A stretch of 64,000 bases of DNA from Erythrobacter sp. (GTDB lineage Bacteria > Pseudomonadota > Alphaproteobacteria > Sphingomonadales > Sphingomonadaceae). Of this stretch, positions 15,800 to 24,283 are shown one piece after another (within the stretch, counting starts at the first letter, position 1; each line of letters opens with the position of its first letter). The translations under genes were made by a program, and so were the position numbers. Where the stretch lies: contig NZ_JASJAP010000002.1 of the NCBI RefSeq assembly GCF_030066995.1, positions 1-64,000 of the forward strand. Reading direction: 5' to 3'. The notes under the pieces are model-generated. The model did no database searches, was not told the DNA's origin, and saw only the letters and a program-made list of their open reading frames with translations.

Positions 15800-16468
15800 C
15801 TAACTCGCCTCACCATTGGCGGCGGCAAGCTGAAGAACCGCAGGATCGAGCGCGCGCTTGACCTGCCGGATATGCGAACGCATCGCCGCAGCGGCGAGAT
15901 CGGCGTCGCCGGCATGGATCGCCTCTATAATCCGCCGATGCTCTGACAATGTTTCGACTGCCCGATCATTCTCGGGCAAGGCCAGCCGACGCAGCCGGTC
16001 AAGCGGGGCGCGAATGGCGTCCACGAAGCGCAGCATGCGCTTGGCGCTTGCGGCCTCGAAAAGCATTGCGTGCAGTCGCTCGTCGAGGTCGTAAAAGCCG
16101 CTCAGATTGCCTTTCGCCAAGGCCGCTTCTTGCAGCTCAAGATTTTCAGCGAGCCTTTGCCGCAATCGGTCGTCCACCCGCTCGGCGCATTCAGCCGCGA
16201 TACGCGGCTCGATAACTTCGCGCGCCATCCAAGCCTCCCGGATGGCGTCAGGCCTGATGGGCGCAACGAAAGTGCCATGCTGCGGACGGATCTCGACCAG
16301 CCCTTCCTCGCGCAGGCGGGCAAGCGCTTCTCCAACGGGCGCACGCGAAACGCCCAGCTCCTCGGCGACGCGTTCCCGATCGATTGGAGTGGCTGGCGGC
16401 AGTTCGAGCTCGCGGATACTGCGCCGCAGGCTCTCATAGACAGCTCGATTCTTCGACGATCCCGGCAC
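15800..16468 (-). CDS. GntR family transcriptional regulator (FadR/FCD subfamily)
   Basis: 222 aa. N-terminal winged helix-turn-helix (VYESLRRSIREL, then ERVAEELGVSRAPVGEALARLREEGLVE, about residues 32-59) and a C-terminal FCD effector domain with R-E-V-I-E-P-R, the metal-binding histidines in LDERLHAML and S-E-H-R-R-I-I-E-A-I, and H-I-R-Q-V. Such regulators usually repress sugar-acid pathways and respond to a pathway intermediate. It heads the fucose-type operon and is divergent from the UxaA-type dehydratase; two palindromes lie in the shared 154-bp promoter region. Probable local repressor. Confidence 0.9.
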   Translation of the reverse strand: MPGSSKNRAVYESLRRSIRELELPPATPIDRERVAEELGVSRAPVGEALARLREEGLVEIRPQHGTFVAPIRPDAIREAWMAREVIEPRIAAECAERVDDRLRQRLAENLELQEAALAKGNLSGFYDLDERLHAMLFEAASAKRMLRFVDAIRAPLDRLRRLALPENDRAVETLSEHRRIIEAIHAGDADLAAAAMRSHIRQVKRALDPAVLQLAAANGEAS

Positions 16469-16514
16469 GACACTCCCCGTGGGCCAAGTCCTTAACGCGG
16501 ATTGGCGCTAGCAT

Positions 16515-16527
16515 GAAGGGTACCTTC
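16515..16527. promoter_or_regulatory. Candidate GntR operator GAAGG-GTA-CCTTC
   Basis: A perfect 5-bp inverted repeat with a 3-bp spacer, 46 bp upstream of the GntR start, in the promoter region shared by the GntR operon and the divergent UxaA-type gene. Size fits a GntR dimer site. It is a candidate only. Confidence 0.4.
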
Positions 16528-16603
16528 GCAAAACCGTGACTAAAATGTCAATACCCCCTCAAGAGTCGCTTTGAAAGCCTTCGCGGCGCTTGAAATCGAT
16601 CTG

Positions 16604-16613
16604 TAACATGTTA
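16604..16613. promoter_or_regulatory. Perfect palindrome TAACATGTTA before the UxaA-type gene
   Basis: A 10-bp perfect palindrome 9 bp before the preferred start codon at 16623. It may be an operator overlapping the leader. It contains an in-frame ATG (16608) that could itself be the start codon, which would place the palindrome in coding sequence. Confidence 0.3.
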
Positions 16614-16622
16614 ATCAGAGCC

Positions 16623-18161
16623 ATGGGCGTCGTCGAAAATCCCACGTTAAACGCGCCGGTTGGCCTTCTTTTGCACCCGGATGACAACGTCGTTGTGCTG
16701 ACGAAGGCGGTCTCAGCCGGTCAGGAGGTGATGTCAGGCGTGCGCGCGATCGAGCGCGTGGCCTTCGGTCACAAGCTTGCGCTTTGCCGCTTCGAGCCAG
16801 GCGATGCCGTGATCAAATATGGTCAAGTCATCGGCGAAGCGCTGGAGGCGATTGAGCCCGGCGCTCATGTCCACGATCACAATATCGCCGTGACCAGCAA
16901 ACGCGTGGGCTATGCGACGCTTGAGCCGGTGTCTGCTGAGAGCGCCGCCATCGAACCCCGTTTCTTCGATGGCTATCGCCGCGCATCGGGGAAGGCCGGA
17001 ACGCGAAACTATATCGGTGTGCTGACCACCGTGAATTGTGCGGCAACAGTCGCGCACATGATTGCAGACAGGATAGCGCAATCCGACGAGTTTCGCGCGA
17101 TCGACGGCGTTGATGGAGTGGTCCCGATCACGCATGGCGGGGGATGCGGCATGGCGGCGAGCGGTGAAGGCTTTGACGTGCTTTCCCGTACTCTGTGGGG
17201 CACCGCGCTCAATCCCAACTTTGCTGGCGTCATGGTTGTCGGTTTGGGCTGCGAGATTATGCAGATCGCGCGGCTTTCCAAACTGTCCGGTCAGACGCCC
17301 GAGCATTTCCACGCCTACACGATCCAGCAGGAGGGGGGCACGCGCAAGGCGGTCGAGCGCGGAATTGCTCAACTGCTCGAGATCGCCCGGGAAGCCGGCA
17401 AGGCGAAGCGCGAGACCATACCGGCATCCGAGCTTGTTCTGGGTCTGCAGTGCGGTGGCTCGGATGCTTGGTCGGGGCTTACCGCCAACCCGTCGCTTGG
17501 TGCCGCCGCCGACCGGATCGCGGCACATGGTGGGACGGTCCTGCTGTCTGAGACACCCGAGATCTACGGCGCCGAGCACCTGCTGATGTCGCGCGCGCGC
17601 AGCGCCGATGTTGCTGAGAAGCTTCAAGCGCGATTGGCCTGGTGGGAAGACTACACCCGCCGAAACGGTGCGGAGATGAACAACAACCCATCGCCAGGCA
17701 ACAAGCTGGGCGGACTTTCGACAATTCTCGAAAAATCGCTCGGTGCGGTTGCCAAGGGCGGAACGAGTTCGCTTAACGATGTGATCGAATACGGGGAGCC
17801 GGTGGGGGAGCGCGGGCTCGTGTTCATGGATAGCCCGGGCTACGATCCATGCTCGGTGACCGGGCAGGTCGCGTCGGGTGCGAACATGGTCGCATTCACG
17901 ACGGGCCGAGGATCGGCCTTCGGATCGCGCCCCACTCCCTGCCTGAAACTCGCGTCGAACAGCAATCTCTACGAACGCATGCAAGAGGACATGGATGTTG
18001 ACTGCGGTCCGGTACTCACCGGGGAACGCACGGTCGACGAAATGGGGCAGGCCATCTTCGACGAGATTCTGGCGAGCGCGTCAGGGCGGGCCACCAAGAG
18101 CGAGGCGCTCGGCTACGGGGGGCAAGAGTTTGTCCCCTGGCAGATTGGTGCTGTGATGTAG
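16623..18161 (+). CDS. UxaA-family sugar-acid dehydratase (SAF plus C-terminal GD_AH domain)
   Basis: 512 aa from ATG 16623; in-frame ATG 16608 and TTG 16590 are alternatives and none has a strong ribosome-binding site. The N-terminal SAF domain (about 1-95: LLLHPDDNVVVL, GHKLALC) is followed by the catalytic domain with GTRNYIGVLTTVNC, ITHGGGCGM, GLGCE, LQCGGSDAWSGLTANP and the C-terminal TTGRGSAFGSRPTPCLKLASN. Conserved Cys residues fit the iron-dependent altronate/galactarate dehydratase fold. Full-length UxaA is about 500 aa. Divergence from FucU/fucose dehydrogenase suggests it acts as fuconate or arabonate dehydratase, as UxaA-like proteins do in the Campylobacter fucose locus. Altronate remains possible. 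Confidence 0.85.
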   Translation: MGVVENPTLNAPVGLLLHPDDNVVVLTKAVSAGQEVMSGVRAIERVAFGHKLALCRFEPGDAVIKYGQVIGEALEAIEPGAHVHDHNIAVTSKRVGYATLEPVSAESAAIEPRFFDGYRRASGKAGTRNYIGVLTTVNCAATVAHMIADRIAQSDEFRAIDGVDGVVPITHGGGCGMAASGEGFDVLSRTLWGTALNPNFAGVMVVGLGCEIMQIARLSKLSGQTPEHFHAYTIQQEGGTRKAVERGIAQLLEIAREAGKAKRETIPASELVLGLQCGGSDAWSGLTANPSLGAAADRIAAHGGTVLLSETPEIYGAEHLLMSRARSADVAEKLQARLAWWEDYTRRNGAEMNNNPSPGNKLGGLSTILEKSLGAVAKGGTSSLNDVIEYGEPVGERGLVFMDSPGYDPCSVTGQVASGANMVAFTTGRGSAFGSRPTPCLKLASNSNLYERMQEDMDVDCGPVLTGERTVDEMGQAIFDEILASASGRATKSEALGYGGQEFVPWQIGAVM

Positions 18162-18188
18162 GATGAGCAAGGGGAGGGGGAAAAGTCG

Positions 18189-19565
18189 ATGGCTGATGCG
18201 GTCCATACAGCGCCAACTGGCGTGATGGCGACAGCCACGAGCGCTTCGGACCGCCCCATAAGCAGGGCGCGGGCGTGGGGTATTGTCGGCGTGCTTATCG
18301 TTGCTGCCGTGCTTTCCTTCATGGATCGCCAGATCCTGAGCCTGCTGGTTACGCCCATCAAACGCGATCTTGACATCAATGATGTTCAGATCGGCCTGCT
18401 GCAGGGCTTTGCGTTCAGCGTCTTCTACAGCCTGGCCGCGGTCCCGCTGGGCTGGCTGGCCGATCGTCGCAGCCGAAAGTGGATTGTGACCGTTGGCGTA
18501 GCTGGCTGGTCCTTGATGACGGCTGCGTGCGGCCTCGCCCAGAACTTCCTCCATATTTTCCTGGCTCGGATGGGTGTCGGCGTCGGCGAAGCGACGCTCT
18601 CGGCATCGGGTCACTCGATGATCGCCGACCTGTTCGAGAAGAGAGAACTCTCGCTCGCGATGAGCATCTATGGTGCTGGCGTCGCGATCGGCGCAGGGAT
18701 TGCGTACATCGCCGGCGGATTGCTGGTTGAAGCTCTTGCCGCTGCTCCGCCGATGAATTTCGCCGGGCAGGAATTCGCCTCGTGGCAAGCCGTGTTCGTG
18801 ATCGTCGGTTTACCGGGTGTTGTCGTCGCGATGCTGATCGCGATTGTGGTCAAGGAGCCCAGCCGCACCAATCTCCAAACCGCGGCTGATAGTGGCAGTT
18901 CCGTGAGCCTCGGATCGTTCAGCCGCCAGCACGCCGGCCTCATCACGCGTTTTATCCTTGGCATATCCATGCTGACCGCGGGCGGATATGCGAACCTTGC
19001 ATGGCTGCCGAGCTTCTTCGAACGCACCTTCGACTGGACCACGGCCCAAGCCGGCGTGACGATTGGCCTGTTGCTGCTTCTCGCAGCTCTGCCCGGGGGA
19101 ATAGTGTGCGGTGCGATAGCGTCACGCTGGGCAGACCAGGGCATTAGCGATGCCCCGATGCGGTTCATGGCGCTGTCATCGGCCATCGTCGCTCCAGTAC
19201 TTTTCGTCTGTTTCTTGCTGCCCAGCCCCTTTCTGGTGATCCTTGCGCTCGTCTTGCCGATGGGGATCGGCACGGCTTACGTCGGCTTGGCACCGGCTGC
19301 CGCACAATCGGTCGCGCCAGGGGAGTTGCGGGGACGGCTAGCCGCGTTCCAGCTTCTGCTGACCAGTCTGATTGGCATGGTGACCGGCCCGCTCATCGTT
19401 GGACTGCTGACCGAATACGTTTTCCAGGATCCGCTGAGGCTCAACGTCGCTCTGGCTATCACCATTCCTGCGCTGAACGTGATTGGCGCAGCGTTTCTCT
19501 TTTCTGCGCTGCGACCGTTTCGCGCCGCTCTGGAGCCGTTGGCGACCGAAGAGGTCTCACCTTGA
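18189..19565 (+). CDS. MFS transporter, probable sugar or sugar-acid permease
   Basis: 458 aa with about twelve hydrophobic helices. The first helix holds FMDRQILSLLVTPIK, and the A-loop motif is P-L-G-W-L-A-D-R-R-S-R-K-W, as in the Spinster-like MFS subgroup common in sphingomonads. A purine-rich GGGGAGGGGG lies 8 bp before the ATG. It begins 27 bp after the dehydratase stop, so it is probably co-transcribed and imports the sugar or acid that the cluster uses. Exact substrate cannot be read from the sequence. Confidence 0.85.
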   Translation: MADAVHTAPTGVMATATSASDRPISRARAWGIVGVLIVAAVLSFMDRQILSLLVTPIKRDLDINDVQIGLLQGFAFSVFYSLAAVPLGWLADRRSRKWIVTVGVAGWSLMTAACGLAQNFLHIFLARMGVGVGEATLSASGHSMIADLFEKRELSLAMSIYGAGVAIGAGIAYIAGGLLVEALAAAPPMNFAGQEFASWQAVFVIVGLPGVVVAMLIAIVVKEPSRTNLQTAADSGSSVSLGSFSRQHAGLITRFILGISMLTAGGYANLAWLPSFFERTFDWTTAQAGVTIGLLLLLAALPGGIVCGAIASRWADQGISDAPMRFMALSSAIVAPVLFVCFLLPSPFLVILALVLPMGIGTAYVGLAPAAAQSVAPGELRGRLAAFQLLLTSLIGMVTGPLIVGLLTEYVFQDPLRLNVALAITIPALNVIGAAFLFSALRPFRAALEPLATEEVSP

Positions 19566-19649
19566 AGTTTATATGACTCTGGGCGCTTTCCGCGCCACCT
19601 GGCCAGTTAGGGACTGGACCGGACAGAAACCGACCAAAGGAGGGTAAAA

Positions 19650-22142
19650 ATGGTCAAATCATTCAACCGCAAGTCGAAGCTCCTTGGAGCATCGGCTCTT
19701 GTGCTCGCCTTCGGGGGAGTTCTTGCAACGCCAGCAACCGCGCAGGAAGTGGGAGCGGAAGAGGCGTCCGAAGAGGACAACGTGATTATCGTCACCGCTC
19801 GTCGCCAAGCCGAACCGCTCGCGGAGGTTCCGGCGTCGATCGATGTCTTCAGCGCCGAAGAAATCGAACAGCAAGGCATCTTCGACTTCGGTGACCTGGC
19901 GCTGCGTTCTCCCAACGTGACGATCTTCGAGGGGTTCAATAACCCCGCCGATACAGTGGTGACGATCCGCGGCGTACCCGGCCGGGCCGGGATTTACGTG
20001 GACGATGTCTTTGTCGGCAATGCGGGTGGCATCAACACCCTGCTCGTGGACATCGAGCGGGTCGAGATCGTTCGCGGTCCTCAAACCACGCTGTTCGGAC
20101 GCGATGCGCTTTCCGGCGCCATCAACACAGTCACGCGCAAACCGGGTGATGAGTTCGAAGGTTCATTCCTTGCGCGCTATGGCGCTTACGATCTTACACA
20201 ATTGGGCGGATCGCTGAGCGGCCCCATTACGGAAGGTGTCTCGGCCAAGGTTGCGGGCGGCTATCGCACACAGGACAGCTTCGATGAAGTGCGAGGACGC
20301 GGTGACGACTTCAATGTGATCGACGAGTTCATGGTGGTCGGCCAACTCAAGTTTGACGTAACCGATAACTTCACCGCGCTGTTCAATGTCGATTACCTCG
20401 AGAACGAGCAGGTCACGGGTCTCTCCGATGTCTCACGCGACATTCCCAACGATCCCAACGCCGCGATTTTCCGCATCGGCGCCAACGATGGCGATCCGTT
20501 CGACCGGGTTTTGCCGGGGCGCGATGTTCTGCCCATCCTCAATCGCGAAGTGGTGAGCGGTTACGCTCGCCTTGAATGGGAACTGGGTGATTTCGAACTG
20601 CGCTCGATAAGCGCCGTGCGCGATACGAAGACCGAATTGACCCGCGACGGCGACAATTCTCAATTCGATATCATTTCAGGCTTTCGCCCAAGCGACGATA
20701 ATCAGTTCACACAGGAACTGACGCTGTTTTACGATAATGGCTCGAACTTCAGCGCACAGTTGGGCACGTACTTTTTCGACAGTGAAAACTCGTTCGCGGA
20801 TTCGAATGATATCGGGGCGGATTTTCCGTTCCCGCCGCCAATCCCCAATCCGATCCTGACCGAACAGCAGGCGGCAGGGATCGATGCGAGTATCCCGGGA
20901 GCAAATGTAACGCAGACGCTGGCGCCGTTCGCGCCTGGCGGCTTGTTCGGCATTCTGACGCCCGGTCGGTACTCATCCGATCCGGTGTTGCAGCAGGTGC
21001 TCATGCTTCCGATCCCTCCCCTTCCGGATGGCGGGAACCAGACGACTTTCTCGGACACCGAATTGCAGAGTCTTGCCTTCTATGGCCAAGGCACCTGGAA
21101 CCCGATCGAGCGTCTCGAGCTCAGCGCCGGGCTGCGATACACCCGGGAAACCAATCAAGCCTCGCTTACCACAACCGCCGATGGGCTTACTGCGCTCCTG
21201 CTCTTCGGTGACCCGACGGGTAACTTCTCGGTCGGGCCGGTTGAGAGCGAAGAGGCGGTCGACAATATCTGGACGCCAAGTTTCAGCGCCAAATTCGACG
21301 TTACCGATACGGTCAGGGTCTATGCATCCTATGCTGAAGGCTTCCGCAGCGGCGGCTTCAACACGGCGCCTGTCGGTCCCACGGAAACCACATTCGATGA
21401 ATCGCGACGGTTCGAGCCTGAAGAGATTCAAGCCTACGAAATCGGCCTCAAATGGCGTGCACCTGGCGGAAGAGCGGCGATCAACGCGGCTGCCTTCATG
21501 CAGGACTACAACAACTTCCAGCGTGGCTTTACCATCATCGACAATGTCGGAAACCGGGTCAGCCTGACGGAAAACACTTCCGCGTCGGTCGAAGGCTTTG
21601 AGATCGATGGCTTTATCGAGCCTATCGATGGCTTCACGCTTTCGGCTGCCTATGGGTATCAGGAATCGACCTATGACGACTATCCGGGGGCGGCCATCAA
21701 CATTGCCGGGTTCGGTACCGTGCTGGCGGACCTGACCGGCGAGCAGCTTCCCAACGTTCCGAAGCACACCCTGAATATCGTGGGAGCTTATGAACTCGAC
21801 TTGTCCAGTGACTGGTCGTTGCGGTTTGGAGGGGACGCGCAATATCGCAGCAGCTACCGCAACCGCGATGCGTTTACCGGTACGCAGACGGTAATCGATT
21901 CGCAGAACAACGAAGTCGAGGCGGAAGTCGATCCGGAATCGTTTGTCGACGCGACAACCATCTTCAACGCCAACGTCGCTTTCACAAACGAGCAACTCGG
22001 CCTTACCGTGACAGGGCGCGTCTTCAACATCACCGACGAGGTGTTCAGCACCGGTGTCGACGTGAACGTGTTCTCCGGGGTGGTTTCGCAATCGCTTAGC
22101 GCACCTCGGACCTGGACGATCGAAGTTCTCAAGCGGTTTTAA
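19650..22142 (+). CDS. TonB-dependent outer-membrane receptor, probable oligosaccharide/glycoside uptake
   Basis: 830 aa. Signal peptide with ATPATAQ cleavage region, then a TonB box (VIIVTARR, about residues 47-54), plug domain (VVTIRGVPGRAGIYVDDVFVG, VEIVRGPQTTLFGRDALSGAIN) and a C-terminal beta barrel with YASYAEGFRSGGFN and a terminal Phe (LKRF). Start ATG follows GGAGGG. This is the sphingomonad catch-all receptor type used for carbohydrates and aromatics. It stands between the MFS permease and the GH151-like glycosidase, so a fucosylated or arabinosylated glycan is the likely ligand. A strong intrinsic terminator follows. Confidence 0.9.
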   Translation: MVKSFNRKSKLLGASALVLAFGGVLATPATAQEVGAEEASEEDNVIIVTARRQAEPLAEVPASIDVFSAEEIEQQGIFDFGDLALRSPNVTIFEGFNNPADTVVTIRGVPGRAGIYVDDVFVGNAGGINTLLVDIERVEIVRGPQTTLFGRDALSGAINTVTRKPGDEFEGSFLARYGAYDLTQLGGSLSGPITEGVSAKVAGGYRTQDSFDEVRGRGDDFNVIDEFMVVGQLKFDVTDNFTALFNVDYLENEQVTGLSDVSRDIPNDPNAAIFRIGANDGDPFDRVLPGRDVLPILNREVVSGYARLEWELGDFELRSISAVRDTKTELTRDGDNSQFDIISGFRPSDDNQFTQELTLFYDNGSNFSAQLGTYFFDSENSFADSNDIGADFPFPPPIPNPILTEQQAAGIDASIPGANVTQTLAPFAPGGLFGILTPGRYSSDPVLQQVLMLPIPPLPDGGNQTTFSDTELQSLAFYGQGTWNPIERLELSAGLRYTRETNQASLTTTADGLTALLLFGDPTGNFSVGPVESEEAVDNIWTPSFSAKFDVTDTVRVYASYAEGFRSGGFNTAPVGPTETTFDESRRFEPEEIQAYEIGLKWRAPGGRAAINAAAFMQDYNNFQRGFTIIDNVGNRVSLTENTSASVEGFEIDGFIEPIDGFTLSAAYGYQESTYDDYPGAAINIAGFGTVLADLTGEQLPNVPKHTLNIVGAYELDLSSDWSLRFGGDAQYRSSYRNRDAFTGTQTVIDSQNNEVEAEVDPESFVDATTIFNANVAFTNEQLGLTVTGRVFNITDEVFSTGVDVNVFSGVVSQSLSAPRTWTIEVLKRF

Positions 22143-22165
22143 TCGTTTTTGAGCGGCAATTATGA

Positions 22166-22208
22166 GCCGACCGCGTATGGCATTCGCCGACGCGGTCGGC
22201 TTCTTTTT
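22166..22208 (+). terminator. Rho-independent terminator after the TonB receptor
   Basis: GCCGACCGCGT (22166-22176) pairs perfectly with ACGCGGTCGGC (22190-22200), followed by TTCTTTTT. It lies 24 bp after the receptor stop. This means the downstream glycosidase gene is partly or fully transcribed from its own promoter or by read-through. Confidence 0.88.
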
Positions 22209-22252
22209 AGATGGTGGCCGCTGCCATTTGTACAGTTAGGAGGATCGCTGCG

Positions 22253-24244
22253 ATGAGCCTGCCATATCGGCAAATCCATCTCGATTTCCACACCTCGGAG
22301 AAGATCCCGGAGATTGGCGCCGACTTCAACGGGGCCGACTTCGCCAGGACACTCAAGGATGCGCATGTCGATTCAGTGGTTCTGTTCGCGAAGTGTCATC
22401 ACGGATGGTCCTACTACGACAGCGAAGTGGGCCAGCGGCATCCCCAGCTCGACTTCGATCTCCTGCAAGCACAGAGCGAAGCATGCAGCGCAGAAGGGAT
22501 CCGAACGCCCATCTATTTGTCCGTAGGTTGGGACGAACAGGCCGCCTTCGCAAATCCCGGATGGCGACGAATTCTACCCGATGGCACATTTCACATGGCG
22601 ATGGGCAAGAACCTCGACCCGATGTGGTCCTACCTTTGCCTCAACACGCCCTATCTGGATTATGTGCTCGCGCAGATTGAGGAGATCGCCACCCGCTTTC
22701 CCAATGCGGACGGGCTATGGCTCGACATCGTGTTTCAGCATGAATGTTGCTGCAATTATTGCCGCAAGGGGATGGACGAGGCCGGGCTCGACTGGACCAG
22801 CGAGACCGACCGGCAGAGCTTCGCCCACGACGTGCTCCAGAACTATCTGAAGAAATCGGCAGAGACGATCCGGCGGATCAATCCGGACATGTCGATCTTC
22901 CACAACAGCTCGATGGTGCCGCGCGGCGACCGGCGCGTGTTCGACGACTTCTCGCATGTCGAAATCGAGGCTGTCCCGACCGGCGGATGGGGCTACGACC
23001 ATTTTCCGATCTCGGCGCGCTATGTCGACCCTTTCGGCGAGCCCTATATGGGCGTCACCGTCCGGTTCGACATCATTTGGGGCGAACTTGGCGGGTACAA
23101 GCATCCCAAAGCGCTCGCGGGAGAGATAGCGACCATGCAGGCGCATGGCGCGCGCGCGTGTATCGGCGACCAGCTCGACCCGCGCGGCGTTCTCGATCCC
23201 AGCGCCTATGCGATGATCGGCCAGGTCTTTGCCGAGGCAAAAGCACGCGAGGCGCTGATCGAGGGAACGACCAATGTCGCGGAGGTCGGCCTGCTATCGA
23301 GCATCGCCGTGCGCGATCCCGGCTCGCTCTCTCGCGATGCTCGCCACATCGATGAAGATTACGGAGCGCTGCGGATATTGCAGCAATCGGGGTTCCTGTT
23401 CGACGTGATCGATTGCGACACGCGATTTGAAGATTACCCGCTCCTTGTCCTGCCCGATAAAGTCCGCATCGATGATGCGCTGGCAAACCGGCTGCAAGTC
23501 TATCTCGATCAGGGAGGGGCTGTGCTGCTGACCGGCGAGAGCGGATTGAAACCCGACTCAAGTGGGTTCGCACTCGACATCGGCGCACAGTTTGCCGGGC
23601 CGAGCCCGTTCGAGAACTGTCACATCATCCCCGAGCCCGATCTGCGGCCCGATTTCATCGACGATCCGTTCCTGATCATGTGCCCGACCTTGCGGATCGT
23701 GCCAACCGACGGGGAAACGCTCGGCAAGGTTTACGATCCGCAATTCAACCGCAGCCCACGCCAGTTCAGTGGCCATATCAACACCCCGCGCGAGCGCGAG
23801 CCCAGTTCCTTTTCCTGCGGCGTGCGCAAGGGCAAGCTCGCCTATCTGCCGATCCCGGTGTTCAGCCTGTACAAGCAATTGGGGCAGGCGATGGTGCGCG
23901 ATTTCACGGCCAGGGTGATCGAAAGCCTGCTTCCCGACGGTCGACGCCTGACCACCAATCTGCCGTCATCGGCAACAACAACGGTGCGAGAAGGCGATGG
24001 CAGGCTTGTCCTCCAGCACGTCTATGCGCCGCGCGAATTGCGGGGTCAGACCCAGCTCGGCAATATCGAGGCGATCGACGCGCTGCCCTCGTTGGCGGAC
24101 GTCATGTTCCAATTCCGCGAGGATCGCCCGGTCAAAGACGTGCGGTTGGGCGAGACGAGCCTCGATTTCCAGCAGCGCGATGGTGTTGTCAGCTTTACCG
24201 CCGAGCGCCTGCCCGGCACCGCTCAGATCGTGATCGCGTTGTAG
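22253..24244 (+). CDS. GH151-like / HypGH6 glycoside hydrolase, putative alpha-L-fucosidase
   Basis: 663 aa from ATG 22253, preceded by TAGGAGGA; an upstream in-frame ATG at 22211 sits in the terminator tail and is rejected. The protein opens with PYRQIHLDFHTSEKIPEIG and has AKCHHGWSYYDS, a catalytic-barrel stretch GLWLDIVFQHECCCNYC, then a glutamine-amidotransferase-like trimerisation domain (LLVLPDKVRIDDAL, GGAVLLTGESGL). This plan matches the family called hypothetical glycosyl hydrolase 6 and GH151 alpha-L-fucosidases. No signal peptide is seen, so it would act in the cytoplasm on imported glycosides. Its place next to fucose genes supports fucosidase activity; alpha-L-galactosidase or beta-galactosidase-like activity are alternatives. 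Confidence 0.72.
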   Translation: MSLPYRQIHLDFHTSEKIPEIGADFNGADFARTLKDAHVDSVVLFAKCHHGWSYYDSEVGQRHPQLDFDLLQAQSEACSAEGIRTPIYLSVGWDEQAAFANPGWRRILPDGTFHMAMGKNLDPMWSYLCLNTPYLDYVLAQIEEIATRFPNADGLWLDIVFQHECCCNYCRKGMDEAGLDWTSETDRQSFAHDVLQNYLKKSAETIRRINPDMSIFHNSSMVPRGDRRVFDDFSHVEIEAVPTGGWGYDHFPISARYVDPFGEPYMGVTVRFDIIWGELGGYKHPKALAGEIATMQAHGARACIGDQLDPRGVLDPSAYAMIGQVFAEAKAREALIEGTTNVAEVGLLSSIAVRDPGSLSRDARHIDEDYGALRILQQSGFLFDVIDCDTRFEDYPLLVLPDKVRIDDALANRLQVYLDQGGAVLLTGESGLKPDSSGFALDIGAQFAGPSPFENCHIIPEPDLRPDFIDDPFLIMCPTLRIVPTDGETLGKVYDPQFNRSPRQFSGHINTPREREPSSFSCGVRKGKLAYLPIPVFSLYKQLGQAMVRDFTARVIESLLPDGRRLTTNLPSSATTTVREGDGRLVLQHVYAPRELRGQTQLGNIEAIDALPSLADVMFQFREDRPVKDVRLGETSLDFQQRDGVVSFTAERLPGTAQIVIAL

Positions 24245-24283
24245 CGGGCTTTTCTCGACTTCGTCGCCGGTCGGGGCCGCCAA

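Noticed and set aside
15800..16468. GntR as the certain binder of the ACGTCTGA sites
   Set aside because: No ACGTCTGA site lies in its own divergent promoter, so autoregulation through that motif is not supported; the MarR protein is an equally possible binder.
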